From assembly GCA_028485475.2 (NCBI GenBank), contig CP144143.1, positions 62,001 through 126,000 of the forward strand: DNA of 64,000 nt, read 5' to 3'. This DNA comes from Chitinophagaceae bacterium C216 (lineage in GTDB: Bacteria > Bacteroidota > Bacteroidia > Chitinophagales > Chitinophagaceae). The notes under the pieces are model-generated. The model was not told the DNA's origin and made no database searches. It worked only from the letters and a program-made list of their open reading frames with translations. Position 1 is the stretch's first letter, and every line of letters begins with the position of its first letter. This document shows, piece after piece, positions 45,911 to 54,882 of this stretch. Both the position numbers and the translations under genes were made by a program.

Positions 45911-46813
45911 TTAATTGTAGCCAAAATAATGCTTATTAAAAGCAATAGCAATATTATATAGATCTGATCGAGTTTGATTCAGCAAAGCTCCAATACTGAC
46001 TCCGCCTTTCAAATCACAAGTACTATACTTGAGATTATTATACGCCTTCCCGATTAGAAAATCCAGATGTGCAAAACTTTCCGGAATACTTTGTCCCTCT
46101 AGTCGCTTAAAATAACGACTGATATGAGACATACAATAAAGTATAGAGTGTACAAAGCTTTCATCATACAATACCTGTTTCATAATAGTATCAGGAGTCA
46201 TTATGCCTCTCGAAGTCTTGAGATACACCTCATAACCCGATAGAGAATACAACAGGTACCTTAGCGAAGGGAGCGTTAATTCATCATCTAATCTATAGTT
46301 TACCTCTTTCAGTTTAATATCCGACACATCGGTAATAATGATAGCACGCTCCACAAAACGTCCTACATTTAAAAAACTATATGCTTCACCTCTAGACATA
46401 GTAATATCAATAGTGCCGTACAATAACAAACTATGTCGGATCAATGCATCTAAAGCAGTTATAGGATCGCCGGACTGAATAGTTTGACGAATACTAGGTT
46501 CTCTAATGAGCAGGTAATAGGCATTCAGATTGTGCCACATTTCCTTGGTGATATGGTCCTGAACCGCTCTTGCATTTTCTCTGGATCGGGTAATGCTATT
46601 GATTAACGAAGCTTCGTTTTCTTTGCCAAGCATCACATATTCCAGCACTGCTCGTGAGTTATATTGGATGGTTTCCATCTCTGATGGAGATAAATAACCA
46701 TAAGTCTGCAAAACCGATCTCCAGTTATATTGTTTAATCTCATCTTGCGAAGCCACGTAATTCGTACGCAATACCCTAAGCAGACCATTAGTTCTTTCCA
46801 TATAGCGGGCCAT
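45911..46813 (-). CDS. Alpha-E domain protein (DUF403), N-terminus interrupted by TGA
   Basis: A mostly helical protein of 300 residues from ATG 46813, beginning MARYMERTNGLLRVL. The alpha-E family (COG2307) normally begins with about ten more residues of the form MLSRVA...WMARYMER. That stretch is present upstream: codons 46846-46817 read MLSRVAESVF, and the next codon, where Trp is expected, is TGA (46814-46816), directly before the ATG. So either a nonsense mutation or sequencing error removes the first 11 residues, or translation restarts at the adjacent ATG. The protein partners the ATP-grasp gene 82 bases upstream and the transglutaminase gene downstream. Function is unknown beyond this association. 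Confidence 0.85.
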   Translation of the reverse strand: MARYMERTNGLLRVLRTNYVASQDEIKQYNWRSVLQTYGYLSPSEMETIQYNSRAVLEYVMLGKENEASLINSITRSRENARAVQDHITKEMWHNLNAYYLLIREPSIRQTIQSGDPITALDALIRHSLLLYGTIDITMSRGEAYSFLNVGRFVERAIIITDVSDIKLKEVNYRLDDELTLPSLRYLLYSLSGYEVYLKTSRGIMTPDTIMKQVLYDESFVHSILYCMSHISRYFKRLEGQSIPESFAHLDFLIGKAYNNLKYSTCDLKGGVSIGALLNQTRSDLYNIAIAFNKHYFGYN

Positions 46814-46895
46814 TCAAAATACCGACTCTGCTACACGACTTAACATAAGTGATTTTTAAAATTTCGATTAGTGAATGATTGTATAAATGATACTA

Positions 46896-48344
46896 TTAGC
46901 TTCCCAATACCCAAGTATCCTTACTACCACCTCCCTGGGAAGAGTTTACTACTAAGGAACCTTCCTTTAATGCAACACGAGTAAGACCTCCTGGTACAAT
47001 ACTAATACCATCAGGGCCATACAACGCAAAGGGGCGCAAATCTACCCTACGCGGCTGCATTTTGCCATCGATATAACAAGGAGAAGTAGACAAATTAATG
47101 ATAGGTTGTGCAATAAAACTTCTGGGGTCTTCAAGAATGGCTTTTTTGTAAGTTTCCATTTCCTCCTCCGAGGCTTTGTTACCTATCAACATTCCGTAAC
47201 CTCCCGACTCATTGGTTTTTTTAATCACCATTTTATCCATATTGGCAAAAACCATTGATCGGTTTTCGGGAACATCCAATGCATATGTGGGAACGTTTTT
47301 AAGAATAGGTTCTTCGTTTAGGTAATAGCGAATCATTTCGGGTACGTAAGCATAAACGACCTTATCATCGGCCACTCCATTACCCATCGCATTTACAATT
47401 GCTACATTACCTTTACGATAAGCCCAATAAATACCCGGTACGCCTAAGATGCTATCAGGCCTAAACACGAGCGGGTCCATAAAATCGTCATCTACACGGC
47501 GATAAATTACATCTACCTTCTTCAGACCTGCGGTAGTTTTCATGTATACATGATGATTTTCCACCACAAGATCACGCCTCTCTACCAACTCAATTCCCAT
47601 CAGACGTGCGAGTGTGGTGTGTTCGAAATAAGCAGAGTTATAAACGCCAGGCGTTAACAATACAACTGTGGGATTACTAGTTTGTCGGTTTGCCAACCCG
47701 AGCAAATTTTTCAATAAAAAAGAAGGATACTCAATTACACTGCGCACATTGTTTTTGGGAATAAGGTCAGGAAAAATGCGTACGGTCATACTTCGGTTTT
47801 CCAGCATATACGAAACTCCCGACGGCGTTCGCAAATTATCTTCCAGAACATAAAAACTTCCATCGGCATCGCGTACTAAGTCTATCCCCGCAATGTGGGA
47901 ATAAATATCAAAGGGCACATCCACATACATCATCTCTCTCAGAAATAAGGGGCAGGAGTAAATAAGCTTTAAAGGGATAATACCATCTTTGATGATAAAC
48001 TGCTGATGATAGATATCTTTCAAGAATATATTAAGTGCTTTTAGCCGTTGCTTGATGCCTGTTTCTATTACACTCCATTCCTCGGACGAGATAACGCGGG
48101 GAATAATATCAAAGGGGAAAATTTTTTCTACCCCTTCCCTATCGCTGTAAACGGTAAAAGTTATTCCCTGAGTCATAAATAATTTTTTGGCGAGATCGTC
48201 CTTTCCTTCCATTTCCTCATGACTAATACCCTCAATGGATCTTACGAACTGCTCATATATCGGGCGCACACCATCCTCCCCCATTAGCTCATCCCATATA
48301 TCTTCTTGTGGATTGTAAGACTCTAGAATTTTAGGAATTGTCAT
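46896..48344 (-). CDS. Circularly permuted ATP-grasp type 2 protein (DUF404/DUF407)
   Basis: A 482-residue member of COG2308. Landmarks: the N-terminal MGEDGVRPIYEQFVRSI, GIDLVRDADGSFYVLEDNLRTPSGVSYMLENR, VVLLTPGVYNSAYFEHTTLARLMGIELVE, DVIYRRVDDDFMDPLVFRPDS, NAMGNGVADDKVVYAYVPEMIRYYL and the C-terminal SQGGGSKDTWVL. ATP-grasp folds join a carboxylate to an amine through an acyl-phosphate, so amide or peptide bond formation is predicted for this family. It is first of the three-gene operon with alpha-E and transglutaminase. The same trio accompanies the Anbu peptidase in many bacteria, but none is encoded here. Confidence 0.93.
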   Translation of the reverse strand: MTIPKILESYNPQEDIWDELMGEDGVRPIYEQFVRSIEGISHEEMEGKDDLAKKLFMTQGITFTVYSDREGVEKIFPFDIIPRVISSEEWSVIETGIKQRLKALNIFLKDIYHQQFIIKDGIIPLKLIYSCPLFLREMMYVDVPFDIYSHIAGIDLVRDADGSFYVLEDNLRTPSGVSYMLENRSMTVRIFPDLIPKNNVRSVIEYPSFLLKNLLGLANRQTSNPTVVLLTPGVYNSAYFEHTTLARLMGIELVERRDLVVENHHVYMKTTAGLKKVDVIYRRVDDDFMDPLVFRPDSILGVPGIYWAYRKGNVAIVNAMGNGVADDKVVYAYVPEMIRYYLNEEPILKNVPTYALDVPENRSMVFANMDKMVIKKTNESGGYGMLIGNKASEEEMETYKKAILEDPRSFIAQPIINLSTSPCYIDGKMQPRRVDLRPFALYGPDGISIVPGGLTRVALKEGSLVVNSSQGGGSKDTWVLGS

Positions 48345-48492
48345 AAGCTCGTAGTTTATATTAACAAATTACCCAATACAAGTAAACTCACATTTCACAG
48401 GTTGAGATACAGATTAATTTCCGCCTTATAAATATATATAAAATAATCTAATGTAGCATATTGCAAAAGCAAGTTTAATACGGTAATTTTTG

Positions 48493-48500
48493 TAGGTTTG
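48493..48500 (+). promoter_or_regulatory. -7 box of the PaaK-like gene
   Basis: TAGGTTTG matches TAnnTTTG exactly, only 4 bases before the ATG at 48505. If used, the transcript would be leaderless or nearly so. Confidence 0.4.
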
Positions 48501-48504
48501 GCGA

Positions 48505-49815
48505 ATGAATGAATTGCTAGCTATATCATTTCAATCTGCATCCCGAATTAAAGCCTATCAAGAGCAAAGGCTAGGAGATTTACTTAATTATCTGAATACC
48601 CATTCAGCTTTTTACAAAAAACTGTTTGAGGAAAATAACATCGCGATACAGAAAATAAAAACTATAGAAGATCTAGTTCACATTCCTCCTACCGAAAAAG
48701 AACATCTGCAATTACATAACGAACAATTTATATGTGTACCTCGAAATAAGATTATAGAATATACAGCTACATCCGGCACTGTAGGAAGTCCGGTAACGGT
48801 TGCCCTTACCGAAAACGATTTACAGCGTCTCGCCTATAATGAGTATTGTTCCTTTGTTTGTGCCAATGGCACCTCTGAGGACGTATATCAACTAATGCTG
48901 ACATTGGATCGTCAGTTCATGGCAGGTATGGCTTATTACAGTGGTATCAGAAAGCTGGGAGCGGGTGTAGTACGGGTAGGACCAGGCGTCCCATCGTTAC
49001 AATGGGAAACCATTGAACGTTTAAAACCTACAGCCATTGTTGCAGTACCGTCATTTATCATCAAACTCATTCAATATGCAGAGGAACATCAGATTGATGT
49101 TAACAAAACTTCAGTAAAGAAAGCTATATGTATTGGAGAGAATATCCGCGACGAAAAACTGCAGCCCAATATACTGCATCAGAAAATTATCGATAAATGG
49201 AATATCAAGCTATTTTCTACCTACGCCTCTACGGAAATGCAGACGGCATTTACCGAATGTGAAGCAGGAAGAGGCGGACACCTGAATCCCGAACTACTGA
49301 TTGTTGAACTTTTGGACGAATCAGGACAGCAGGTCCCTTACGGTGAACCGGGCGAGGTAACTATTACCACTTTAGGAGTGGAAGGTATACCCTTGTTGAG
49401 ATATAAAACCGGCGACATCTGCATTGCTTACAACGAGCCCTGCTCTTGCGGGCGTCATACTTTAAGACTGTCTCCAGTTATCGGCCGTAAAAAGCAGATG
49501 ATTAAGTACAAAGGAACCACCCTTTTTGCACCGGCACTTTTTGAAATTATTCATCGCACCGATGCGGTTAAAGAATACGTTGTAGAAGTTTATAGTAATG
49601 AAATCGGCACCGACGAGGTGTTGCTACACATTGTTCCTACCGATAATCAGGAAGAAACACTAAACAAGATCAAAGCCTACCTACAGGCCAAGTTGCGTGT
49701 AACACCACATATCAAAGTTGTCGATGCCGACACAATGCAGAAAATGCAATTTCCTGATGGCGTAAGAAAACCCGTAAAATTTGTAGACAAACGAAAAACT
49801 ACGCAGCAGGTATAG
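48505..49815 (+). CDS. PaaK-like adenylate-forming enzyme (phenylacetate--CoA ligase family)
   Basis: A 436-residue AMP-forming enzyme. The N-terminal LLNYLNTHSAFYKKLFEE and TEKEHLQ segments are PaaK-like. The ATP-binding P-loop reads YTATSGTVGSPV. The ATP-contact motif YASTE follows, and RYKTGDICIAY has the conserved Asp of motif A8. CSCGRHTLRLSPVIGRKKQMIKYKGTTLFAPALFE is the usual PaaK C-terminal hinge. Substrate is unknown. The divergent position 160 bases from the ATP-grasp operon may be chance or mark a shared pathway. The C-terminus is in the small domain that carries the catalytic Lys, here RKPVKFVDKR. Confidence 0.87.
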   Translation: MNELLAISFQSASRIKAYQEQRLGDLLNYLNTHSAFYKKLFEENNIAIQKIKTIEDLVHIPPTEKEHLQLHNEQFICVPRNKIIEYTATSGTVGSPVTVALTENDLQRLAYNEYCSFVCANGTSEDVYQLMLTLDRQFMAGMAYYSGIRKLGAGVVRVGPGVPSLQWETIERLKPTAIVAVPSFIIKLIQYAEEHQIDVNKTSVKKAICIGENIRDEKLQPNILHQKIIDKWNIKLFSTYASTEMQTAFTECEAGRGGHLNPELLIVELLDESGQQVPYGEPGEVTITTLGVEGIPLLRYKTGDICIAYNEPCSCGRHTLRLSPVIGRKKQMIKYKGTTLFAPALFEIIHRTDAVKEYVVEVYSNEIGTDEVLLHIVPTDNQEETLNKIKAYLQAKLRVTPHIKVVDADTMQKMQFPDGVRKPVKFVDKRKTTQQV

Positions 49816-49823
49816 CTGTATAA

Positions 49824-50273
49824 TTAATACTTATAATCTATAGCCTCTTTATAACCTTGCAGGTTTAAACGAAGGTGTTTATATCCTTTTACCTTTAGGG
49901 AAGAGATATTAAAACTGTAGGTACGAGAAACTTTATCTTTATCACACGGCTCATCGCCACTCTCTTGCAATTTAAAATACAGCTTTAGATAGCGTTGAGG
50001 TGGTGCAGATTCGGCCACACGGTCAGAGTCTAACAATTTCACCTCCCAAGAGGCATCGTTACAGGAGTTAGCAGTAATAGTAACAGAAAGCGTATTATCC
50101 GTCAGCTTTACATCATCAATACTATAGGAGTCACTCTCTGCCTGTTTATAAAAATTGTTATTAATCATCAGACGCTCGTCGCTGCTTATTACATTTCTGT
50201 ACTTAGTTCCACATGCAAAACCGACTAATACAACATACGACAGTAATAAAAGAAATCCGTTTTTCATATTCAT
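49824..50273 (-). CDS. Exported lipoprotein, function unknown
   Basis: A 149-residue protein. The N-terminal hydrophobic stretch ends in GFAC, a lipobox, so it is probably an outer-membrane or periplasmic lipoprotein. The mature part is beta-strand-rich (TLSVTITANSCNDASWEVKLL, RYLKLYFKLQE, HLRLNLQGYKEAIDYKY) with two further Cys (in NSCND and EPCDK) that could form a disulphide. I see no match to a named family. A second in-frame ATG at 50267 is as likely as the first. It converges on the PaaK-like gene and lies upstream of the hybrid regulator on the opposite strand. Confidence 0.7.
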   Translation of the reverse strand: MNMKNGFLLLLSYVVLVGFACGTKYRNVISSDERLMINNNFYKQAESDSYSIDDVKLTDNTLSVTITANSCNDASWEVKLLDSDRVAESAPPQRYLKLYFKLQESGDEPCDKDKVSRTYSFNISSLKVKGYKHLRLNLQGYKEAIDYKY

Positions 50274-50562
50274 AGCATTTTACAATTAAAGACGGACAGC
50301 CGAATCAGATTGCTGCAGTGAAACCCCAAAAAATTGATTTATTTTTTGACATAGAAGAAACTATAATACATCCAAGATACACTCGAATCACTCAGGCGAC
50401 CTGTTTAGTACAGTCAGCGATTAATTAAGTATCGACTAATAGCGAATAGAACTATTATTGAAGAAATAGTTATTAAGCTATTTGTGATATTATTTATTTG
50501 ACAAACAATGCACTTTTTTATACTCTGTATTTTATTTAAATTGTAGCAGATAAACGGTTGCA
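50274..50562. other. AT-rich gap between the lipoprotein gene and the hybrid regulator
   Basis: About 290 bases without coding content. TAGTACAGT at 50406-50414 repeats the core of the susC-side direct repeats, but as a single weak half-site. I see no clear -7 box for the hybrid regulator. Confidence 0.3.
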
Positions 50563-53500
50563 ATGAGAAAGAGATGCTTTTGGGTAATGGTTATATGCTT
50601 GTGTACCTTCACACTGACTTATGCTCACAATCCAGTATTTAATATAGAACAATACGATAATCGAAATGGGCTTTCCAACAGTGCCATTAATCATTTATTT
50701 ATAGATAGGGATAGGATTTTGTGGATAGGTACCTGGGATGGACTGAACTATTACGACGGTTCCTCATTTCAACATGTCAATTATGCAAGACCAGAAAATC
50801 ATTCAGGTATTAGCCATAACGTAATACAATATGTGCAGGAAGATGCCTCTAATAATATATGGATTACTACAATAGGAGGAATATCCAGACTTAATAAAAC
50901 AACAGGAGTTATATATAATTACTTTTATAACACCACCCCTAATGAAAGCTTAAGCGAACACGAATATGGTCTTGCTGTTAATAGAGAAAATAATCTGATA
51001 TATGCATACAGCCCCAGACAGGGTTTACTGTTTTATGACAATCAAAAACTAGAATTTATTCCCATCAAAGTTCCTGTGCATTACGGAAAACCAGTAAAAC
51101 TGTTGACGCAGGGCTCGCATCTTTATCTCTTAAACACGGAAGGCACACTTCACACGTTCGCCATTAACAACCATCAGCTACAACACAAACATGTTTTGTC
51201 AGGCATAAAAAATTGTTTTATTGTAGAGAATAAATTATTTGTAACAGATGCCAATAAATTTCTGAACATATATCACAATGATGTACTCTTACAAAAACTA
51301 ATCATACCAGACTACATTAATGCCATTGGTTATTACAAGCAACATTATCTGTTTTCCTGGGCTGAAAAAGGATTTGCCGTATATGACAGTACTTTTAGAG
51401 CTTCGTCTTACATGAATGATTTAACTCGCACTTATAGCGAAATAAAAATAACGGCATTTGGCAGCAATAAAGACGGGTCGCTTTGGATAGGTACCGATGG
51501 CAACGGAATATTAAAGATTACACCACGCTCGCAAGCATTTGGATTAATCAGCTTTACCAATTTGAACATCCCTTACAATGTTCCCGTGCGAACATTTTGC
51601 CAGCAAGACAACGATTTGTGGGTAGGAACAAAAGGAAAAGGCATCATTGTTTTAAAAGACTTTGCCACTTCTCCTACCTTACAACAATCGGCATACAAAA
51701 CCTTTTCTTATCCTTCCGAATTAGACAACAACTCGGTATATGCGCTCAAAGCCAGCCGTTATTACCCTTTAATTTATATAGGAAGCGATGCGCTAGGGCT
51801 AGGTATTTTTCATAAACCCTCCAACCGCTTTTATAAATGGAAAGACATTGAGGGTCATGAACAGATAGGCAGTTTCGGTTCGGTGTACACCATTTTTGAA
51901 GATACGGATAGCTCTCTATGGCTAGGCACTAGCGGCTACGGTCTCATCCATATCAAATTCAACATTCAGTATAGTAAAATCAGTATTGCTCGCTATGAGA
52001 AATTCGTAGCCAACGGTAGCGAAAAAGGGCCCATCAACAACATCATCTATACTATTGCTGATGGCGGTAATGATTATTTATGGATAGGCTGCCGATACGG
52101 AGGTTTGAACTTGTTTCACAAACAACGAAAACTATTTAAAGAATTCACTCGTGTTCCCGAAGACAAAGCCCTATCCAATAACGATGTACTGTACGTCTAT
52201 AACGATTCCAAAGGAAATATTTGGGTGGGCACGAGCTATGGTTTAAATCTGTTGAAGAATGCGCAAACACTCCGAGATCGAGCAGAAATTATCCGATTGG
52301 GTAAAGAAGAAGGACTGCCCAACAATACGATTCATGGTATTACCGAAGATGCTCAGGGCAATATATGGATTAGTACCAATAAAGGAATAGCCAAAATTAC
52401 TCAGCTAGGTAAAATCATCATTACTTATCAAGAATCGGATGGGTTGCAAAGCAGTGAGTTTTCCGATGGCTCCGTATGGAAAAATGAAAACAATAGAATC
52501 TTTTTCGGCGGAATTGCAGGATTCAACAACTTCGATCCTGCCGAAATCCATTCCGACCCATTTTTGCCCAATCTCTTAATCAATAATCTGATTTTAGGTG
52601 GTGTTGCAGATAACCCGCACAAACTGCTCGTCATTCCTCCTAAAACTACCTTCGGTTTTATCTCTCAGCAATTGGAACGAAAAAGTAATTATTTCGAACT
52701 AAGTCTAAAACCCATCAACTTTGACAAAGCCGAAAAATGCGCCATCAGCTATCAACTGGTAGGATATGATAAAAGCTGGCATACCGAAAAAGGAACGGTT
52801 AAAATCACTTACAGCAATCTTCCGGTAGGTAGTTACAAATTAAGAGTCAAATGGAGCAACGGCGAAAACACTTGGTCGGAAGAAAAAGAAATTCTACAAC
52901 TCACCGTGAAACAATACTGGTGGCTCACCAACTGGGCATTACTTCTTTACAGCATCGTAGTAGCGGCTATTGTTTATACCATTTATAAATATAGAAGAGA
53001 TAGCATTGCCGAAAAACATAAACTCGAAAAAGAAAAATTAGAACGAGCTAAAGAAGAAGAAATTCACCAAAATAGAATCAGCTTTTTTACAAACATTGCG
53101 CACGAATTACAAACACCACTCACCATCATTATGGGATGTTTTGATCGCATATTGGACAAAAAAAATGATACCGGCGCAGACTCTAACGAACATCGTAAAA
53201 ACCTTTTTTACAAAAATCTGATTCAACAACAGACAGCCAAGCTTACTTATCTGCTGCAACAATTATTTGAGTTCAGAAAAATTGAAACACCCTACTTTCA
53301 AAAAGACATTCATTATATAGATATCACGGCATTGTTGAAAAACCTTGCTGAACCTTTTGTGCCCATCAGCGATAATAAACAACTTCATTACGAATATCAT
53401 ATTGAAGAAAATATTCAGGGAGGTCTGGATAAGGATAAAATAGAAAAAATCGTATTCAATCTCTTATCCAATGCATTCAAATACACACCGGACCACGAAA

Positions 53501-54675
53501 GCATCCGTTTCGAAGCATCAAAAATTAACAAGCAGCTGCACATTTCTGTGTTTAATTCGGGCATACAACTCCACAACGAGCAGGTACAAAAACTTTTCGA
53601 TCTTTTCTACACATCATACGACCGAAAAAATCACACCGACAGATTCGGCACAGGCATTGGTTTAGCATTTACCAAACAACTCGTTGACTTAATGGAGGGC
53701 TCAATTCGCGTTTATAACAAAGAAGACGGAGTATGCTTTGAAGTAAACCTTCCCATACAGGAAGCTGACCATATTCATTTATTATCCGATAATGTACAAC
53801 CTTCCTATTTATATAACATTCTTACACGCTCGCAAAAGCAGCTCCATTATCAACCGCCTACTAGTATCAATAAAAATACTGTTCTCAACACCATTGTTGA
53901 AGAAGATAAGGACACTATTATTATAGTGGAAGATGAAGCCGAAATACGCTATCTGCTAAGGGATATTTTAAAAGAGCATTATCATATTTACGAAGCAGAA
54001 AACGGTTCGGAAGGCCTTCATTTAATACATCAATACCGCCCTGCTCTGGTCATTTCCGACGTTGTGATGTCACAAATGGACGGGTTGGAACTTTGTAATA
54101 TTATCAAAAACACGAATGCGATATGTCATATCCCCGTTATCCTGCTTTCAGCTAAAAGTACCGATGAACAACAACTACAGGGTTATGATGCCGGAGCCGA
54201 TGCTTATATCCCTAAACCATTCAATCCCAAACATTTATTGATACGTGTCAAAAAACTTATCGAATACAGAAAAAAAGTTCATGCGGTTTTAAAAGAAAAT
54301 AATCTAGGTGCAGACATTAAAACTCTGGGGCTTCAGAACGAAGACGAAGCCTTTTTAATGAAAGTATATGAAATCATACAAGATCACTTAATCGACCCCG
54401 ATCTTAATGCACAATTCCTGGAAAAAAAATTGTGTATGAGTCGCATGCAGCTTTACCGAAAATTAAAAAGCCTCAGCAACATGACTCCAAATGAATTTAT
54501 CAAAAATGTAAGATTGACCACAGCGGCCAAGTTACTTCAAACCACCAAACTTCCCGTTGCGGATATTTTCTATCAAACAGGTTTTAATAACCAGTCTTAT
54601 TTCTTCAGAGAGTTTAAAAAGAAATATCAACTATCTCCAAATGAATACAGAGAAAAATTCCTAAATAAGGCATAA
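50563..54675 (+). CDS. Hybrid two-component system sensor/regulator (HTCS)
   Basis: One polypeptide of 1,370 residues that senses a glycan fragment and activates its utilisation locus. Order: signal peptide (MRKRCFWVMVICLCTFTLTYA), periplasmic two-bladed propeller repeats (about 25-670; many LWIGT and NIWIST blades), a Y_Y_Y immunoglobulin-like domain (about 690-780), membrane helix (about 786-806), HisKA with His847 in AHELQTPL, ATPase domain (N-box NLLSNAFKYTP, G-box GTGIGLAFTK), receiver domain with Asp1166 in ISDVVMSQMDG, and a C-terminal AraC-type helix-turn-helix (about 1,275-1,366). All catalytic residues are present. The adjoining direct repeats at 54695-54733 are the likely target. 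Confidence 0.96.
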   Translation: MRKRCFWVMVICLCTFTLTYAHNPVFNIEQYDNRNGLSNSAINHLFIDRDRILWIGTWDGLNYYDGSSFQHVNYARPENHSGISHNVIQYVQEDASNNIWITTIGGISRLNKTTGVIYNYFYNTTPNESLSEHEYGLAVNRENNLIYAYSPRQGLLFYDNQKLEFIPIKVPVHYGKPVKLLTQGSHLYLLNTEGTLHTFAINNHQLQHKHVLSGIKNCFIVENKLFVTDANKFLNIYHNDVLLQKLIIPDYINAIGYYKQHYLFSWAEKGFAVYDSTFRASSYMNDLTRTYSEIKITAFGSNKDGSLWIGTDGNGILKITPRSQAFGLISFTNLNIPYNVPVRTFCQQDNDLWVGTKGKGIIVLKDFATSPTLQQSAYKTFSYPSELDNNSVYALKASRYYPLIYIGSDALGLGIFHKPSNRFYKWKDIEGHEQIGSFGSVYTIFEDTDSSLWLGTSGYGLIHIKFNIQYSKISIARYEKFVANGSEKGPINNIIYTIADGGNDYLWIGCRYGGLNLFHKQRKLFKEFTRVPEDKALSNNDVLYVYNDSKGNIWVGTSYGLNLLKNAQTLRDRAEIIRLGKEEGLPNNTIHGITEDAQGNIWISTNKGIAKITQLGKIIITYQESDGLQSSEFSDGSVWKNENNRIFFGGIAGFNNFDPAEIHSDPFLPNLLINNLILGGVADNPHKLLVIPPKTTFGFISQQLERKSNYFELSLKPINFDKAEKCAISYQLVGYDKSWHTEKGTVKITYSNLPVGSYKLRVKWSNGENTWSEEKEILQLTVKQYWWLTNWALLLYSIVVAAIVYTIYKYRRDSIAEKHKLEKEKLERAKEEEIHQNRISFFTNIAHELQTPLTIIMGCFDRILDKKNDTGADSNEHRKNLFYKNLIQQQTAKLTYLLQQLFEFRKIETPYFQKDIHYIDITALLKNLAEPFVPISDNKQLHYEYHIEENIQGGLDKDKIEKIVFNLLSNAFKYTPDHESIRFEASKINKQLHISVFNSGIQLHNEQVQKLFDLFYTSYDRKNHTDRFGTGIGLAFTKQLVDLMEGSIRVYNKEDGVCFEVNLPIQEADHIHLLSDNVQPSYLYNILTRSQKQLHYQPPTSINKNTVLNTIVEEDKDTIIIVEDEAEIRYLLRDILKEHYHIYEAENGSEGLHLIHQYRPALVISDVVMSQMDGLELCNIIKNTNAICHIPVILLSAKSTDEQQLQGYDAGADAYIPKPFNPKHLLIRVKKLIEYRKKVHAVLKENNLGADIKTLGLQNEDEAFLMKVYEIIQDHLIDPDLNAQFLEKKLCMSRMQLYRKLKSLSNMTPNEFIKNVRLTTAAKLLQTTKLPVADIFYQTGFNNQSYFFREFKKKYQLSPNEYREKFLNKA

Positions 54676-54694
54676 ATCATTGATTATCACATAT

Positions 54695-54733
54695 TGATAC
54701 TATTGTACAGTAATTTGATATCATAGTACAGTG
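54695..54733 (+). promoter_or_regulatory. Direct repeat upstream of susC, candidate HTCS/AraC binding site
   Basis: TGATACTATTGTACAGTA (54695-54712) and TGATATCATAGTACAGTG (54716-54733) agree at 14 of 18 bases with a period of 21 bp, two helical turns. The second copy ends 20 bases before the -7 box, replacing the -33 element. Confidence 0.65.
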
Positions 54734-54753
54734 CTGCCCACTGGCCTCGTTCG

Positions 54754-54761
54754 TAGGTTTG
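54754..54761 (+). promoter_or_regulatory. -7 box of the susCD operon
   Basis: TAGGTTTG matches TAnnTTTG. No TTTG occurs at the -33 position, as expected of an activator-dependent promoter. It would give a 5' leader of about 115 bases before the SusC start, with a small CTCCA/TGGAG hairpin. Confidence 0.55.
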
Positions 54762-54882
54762 ATGTCACATAACGATGCTTGTCTCCACCCGTATCTTGGA
54801 GGCTTCACATCTTACCTAACTATCGGCTTGCCGTAAAGCTGCTAGAGGGAGTAACCATAACGATAACTTCTAAAACACGCAT

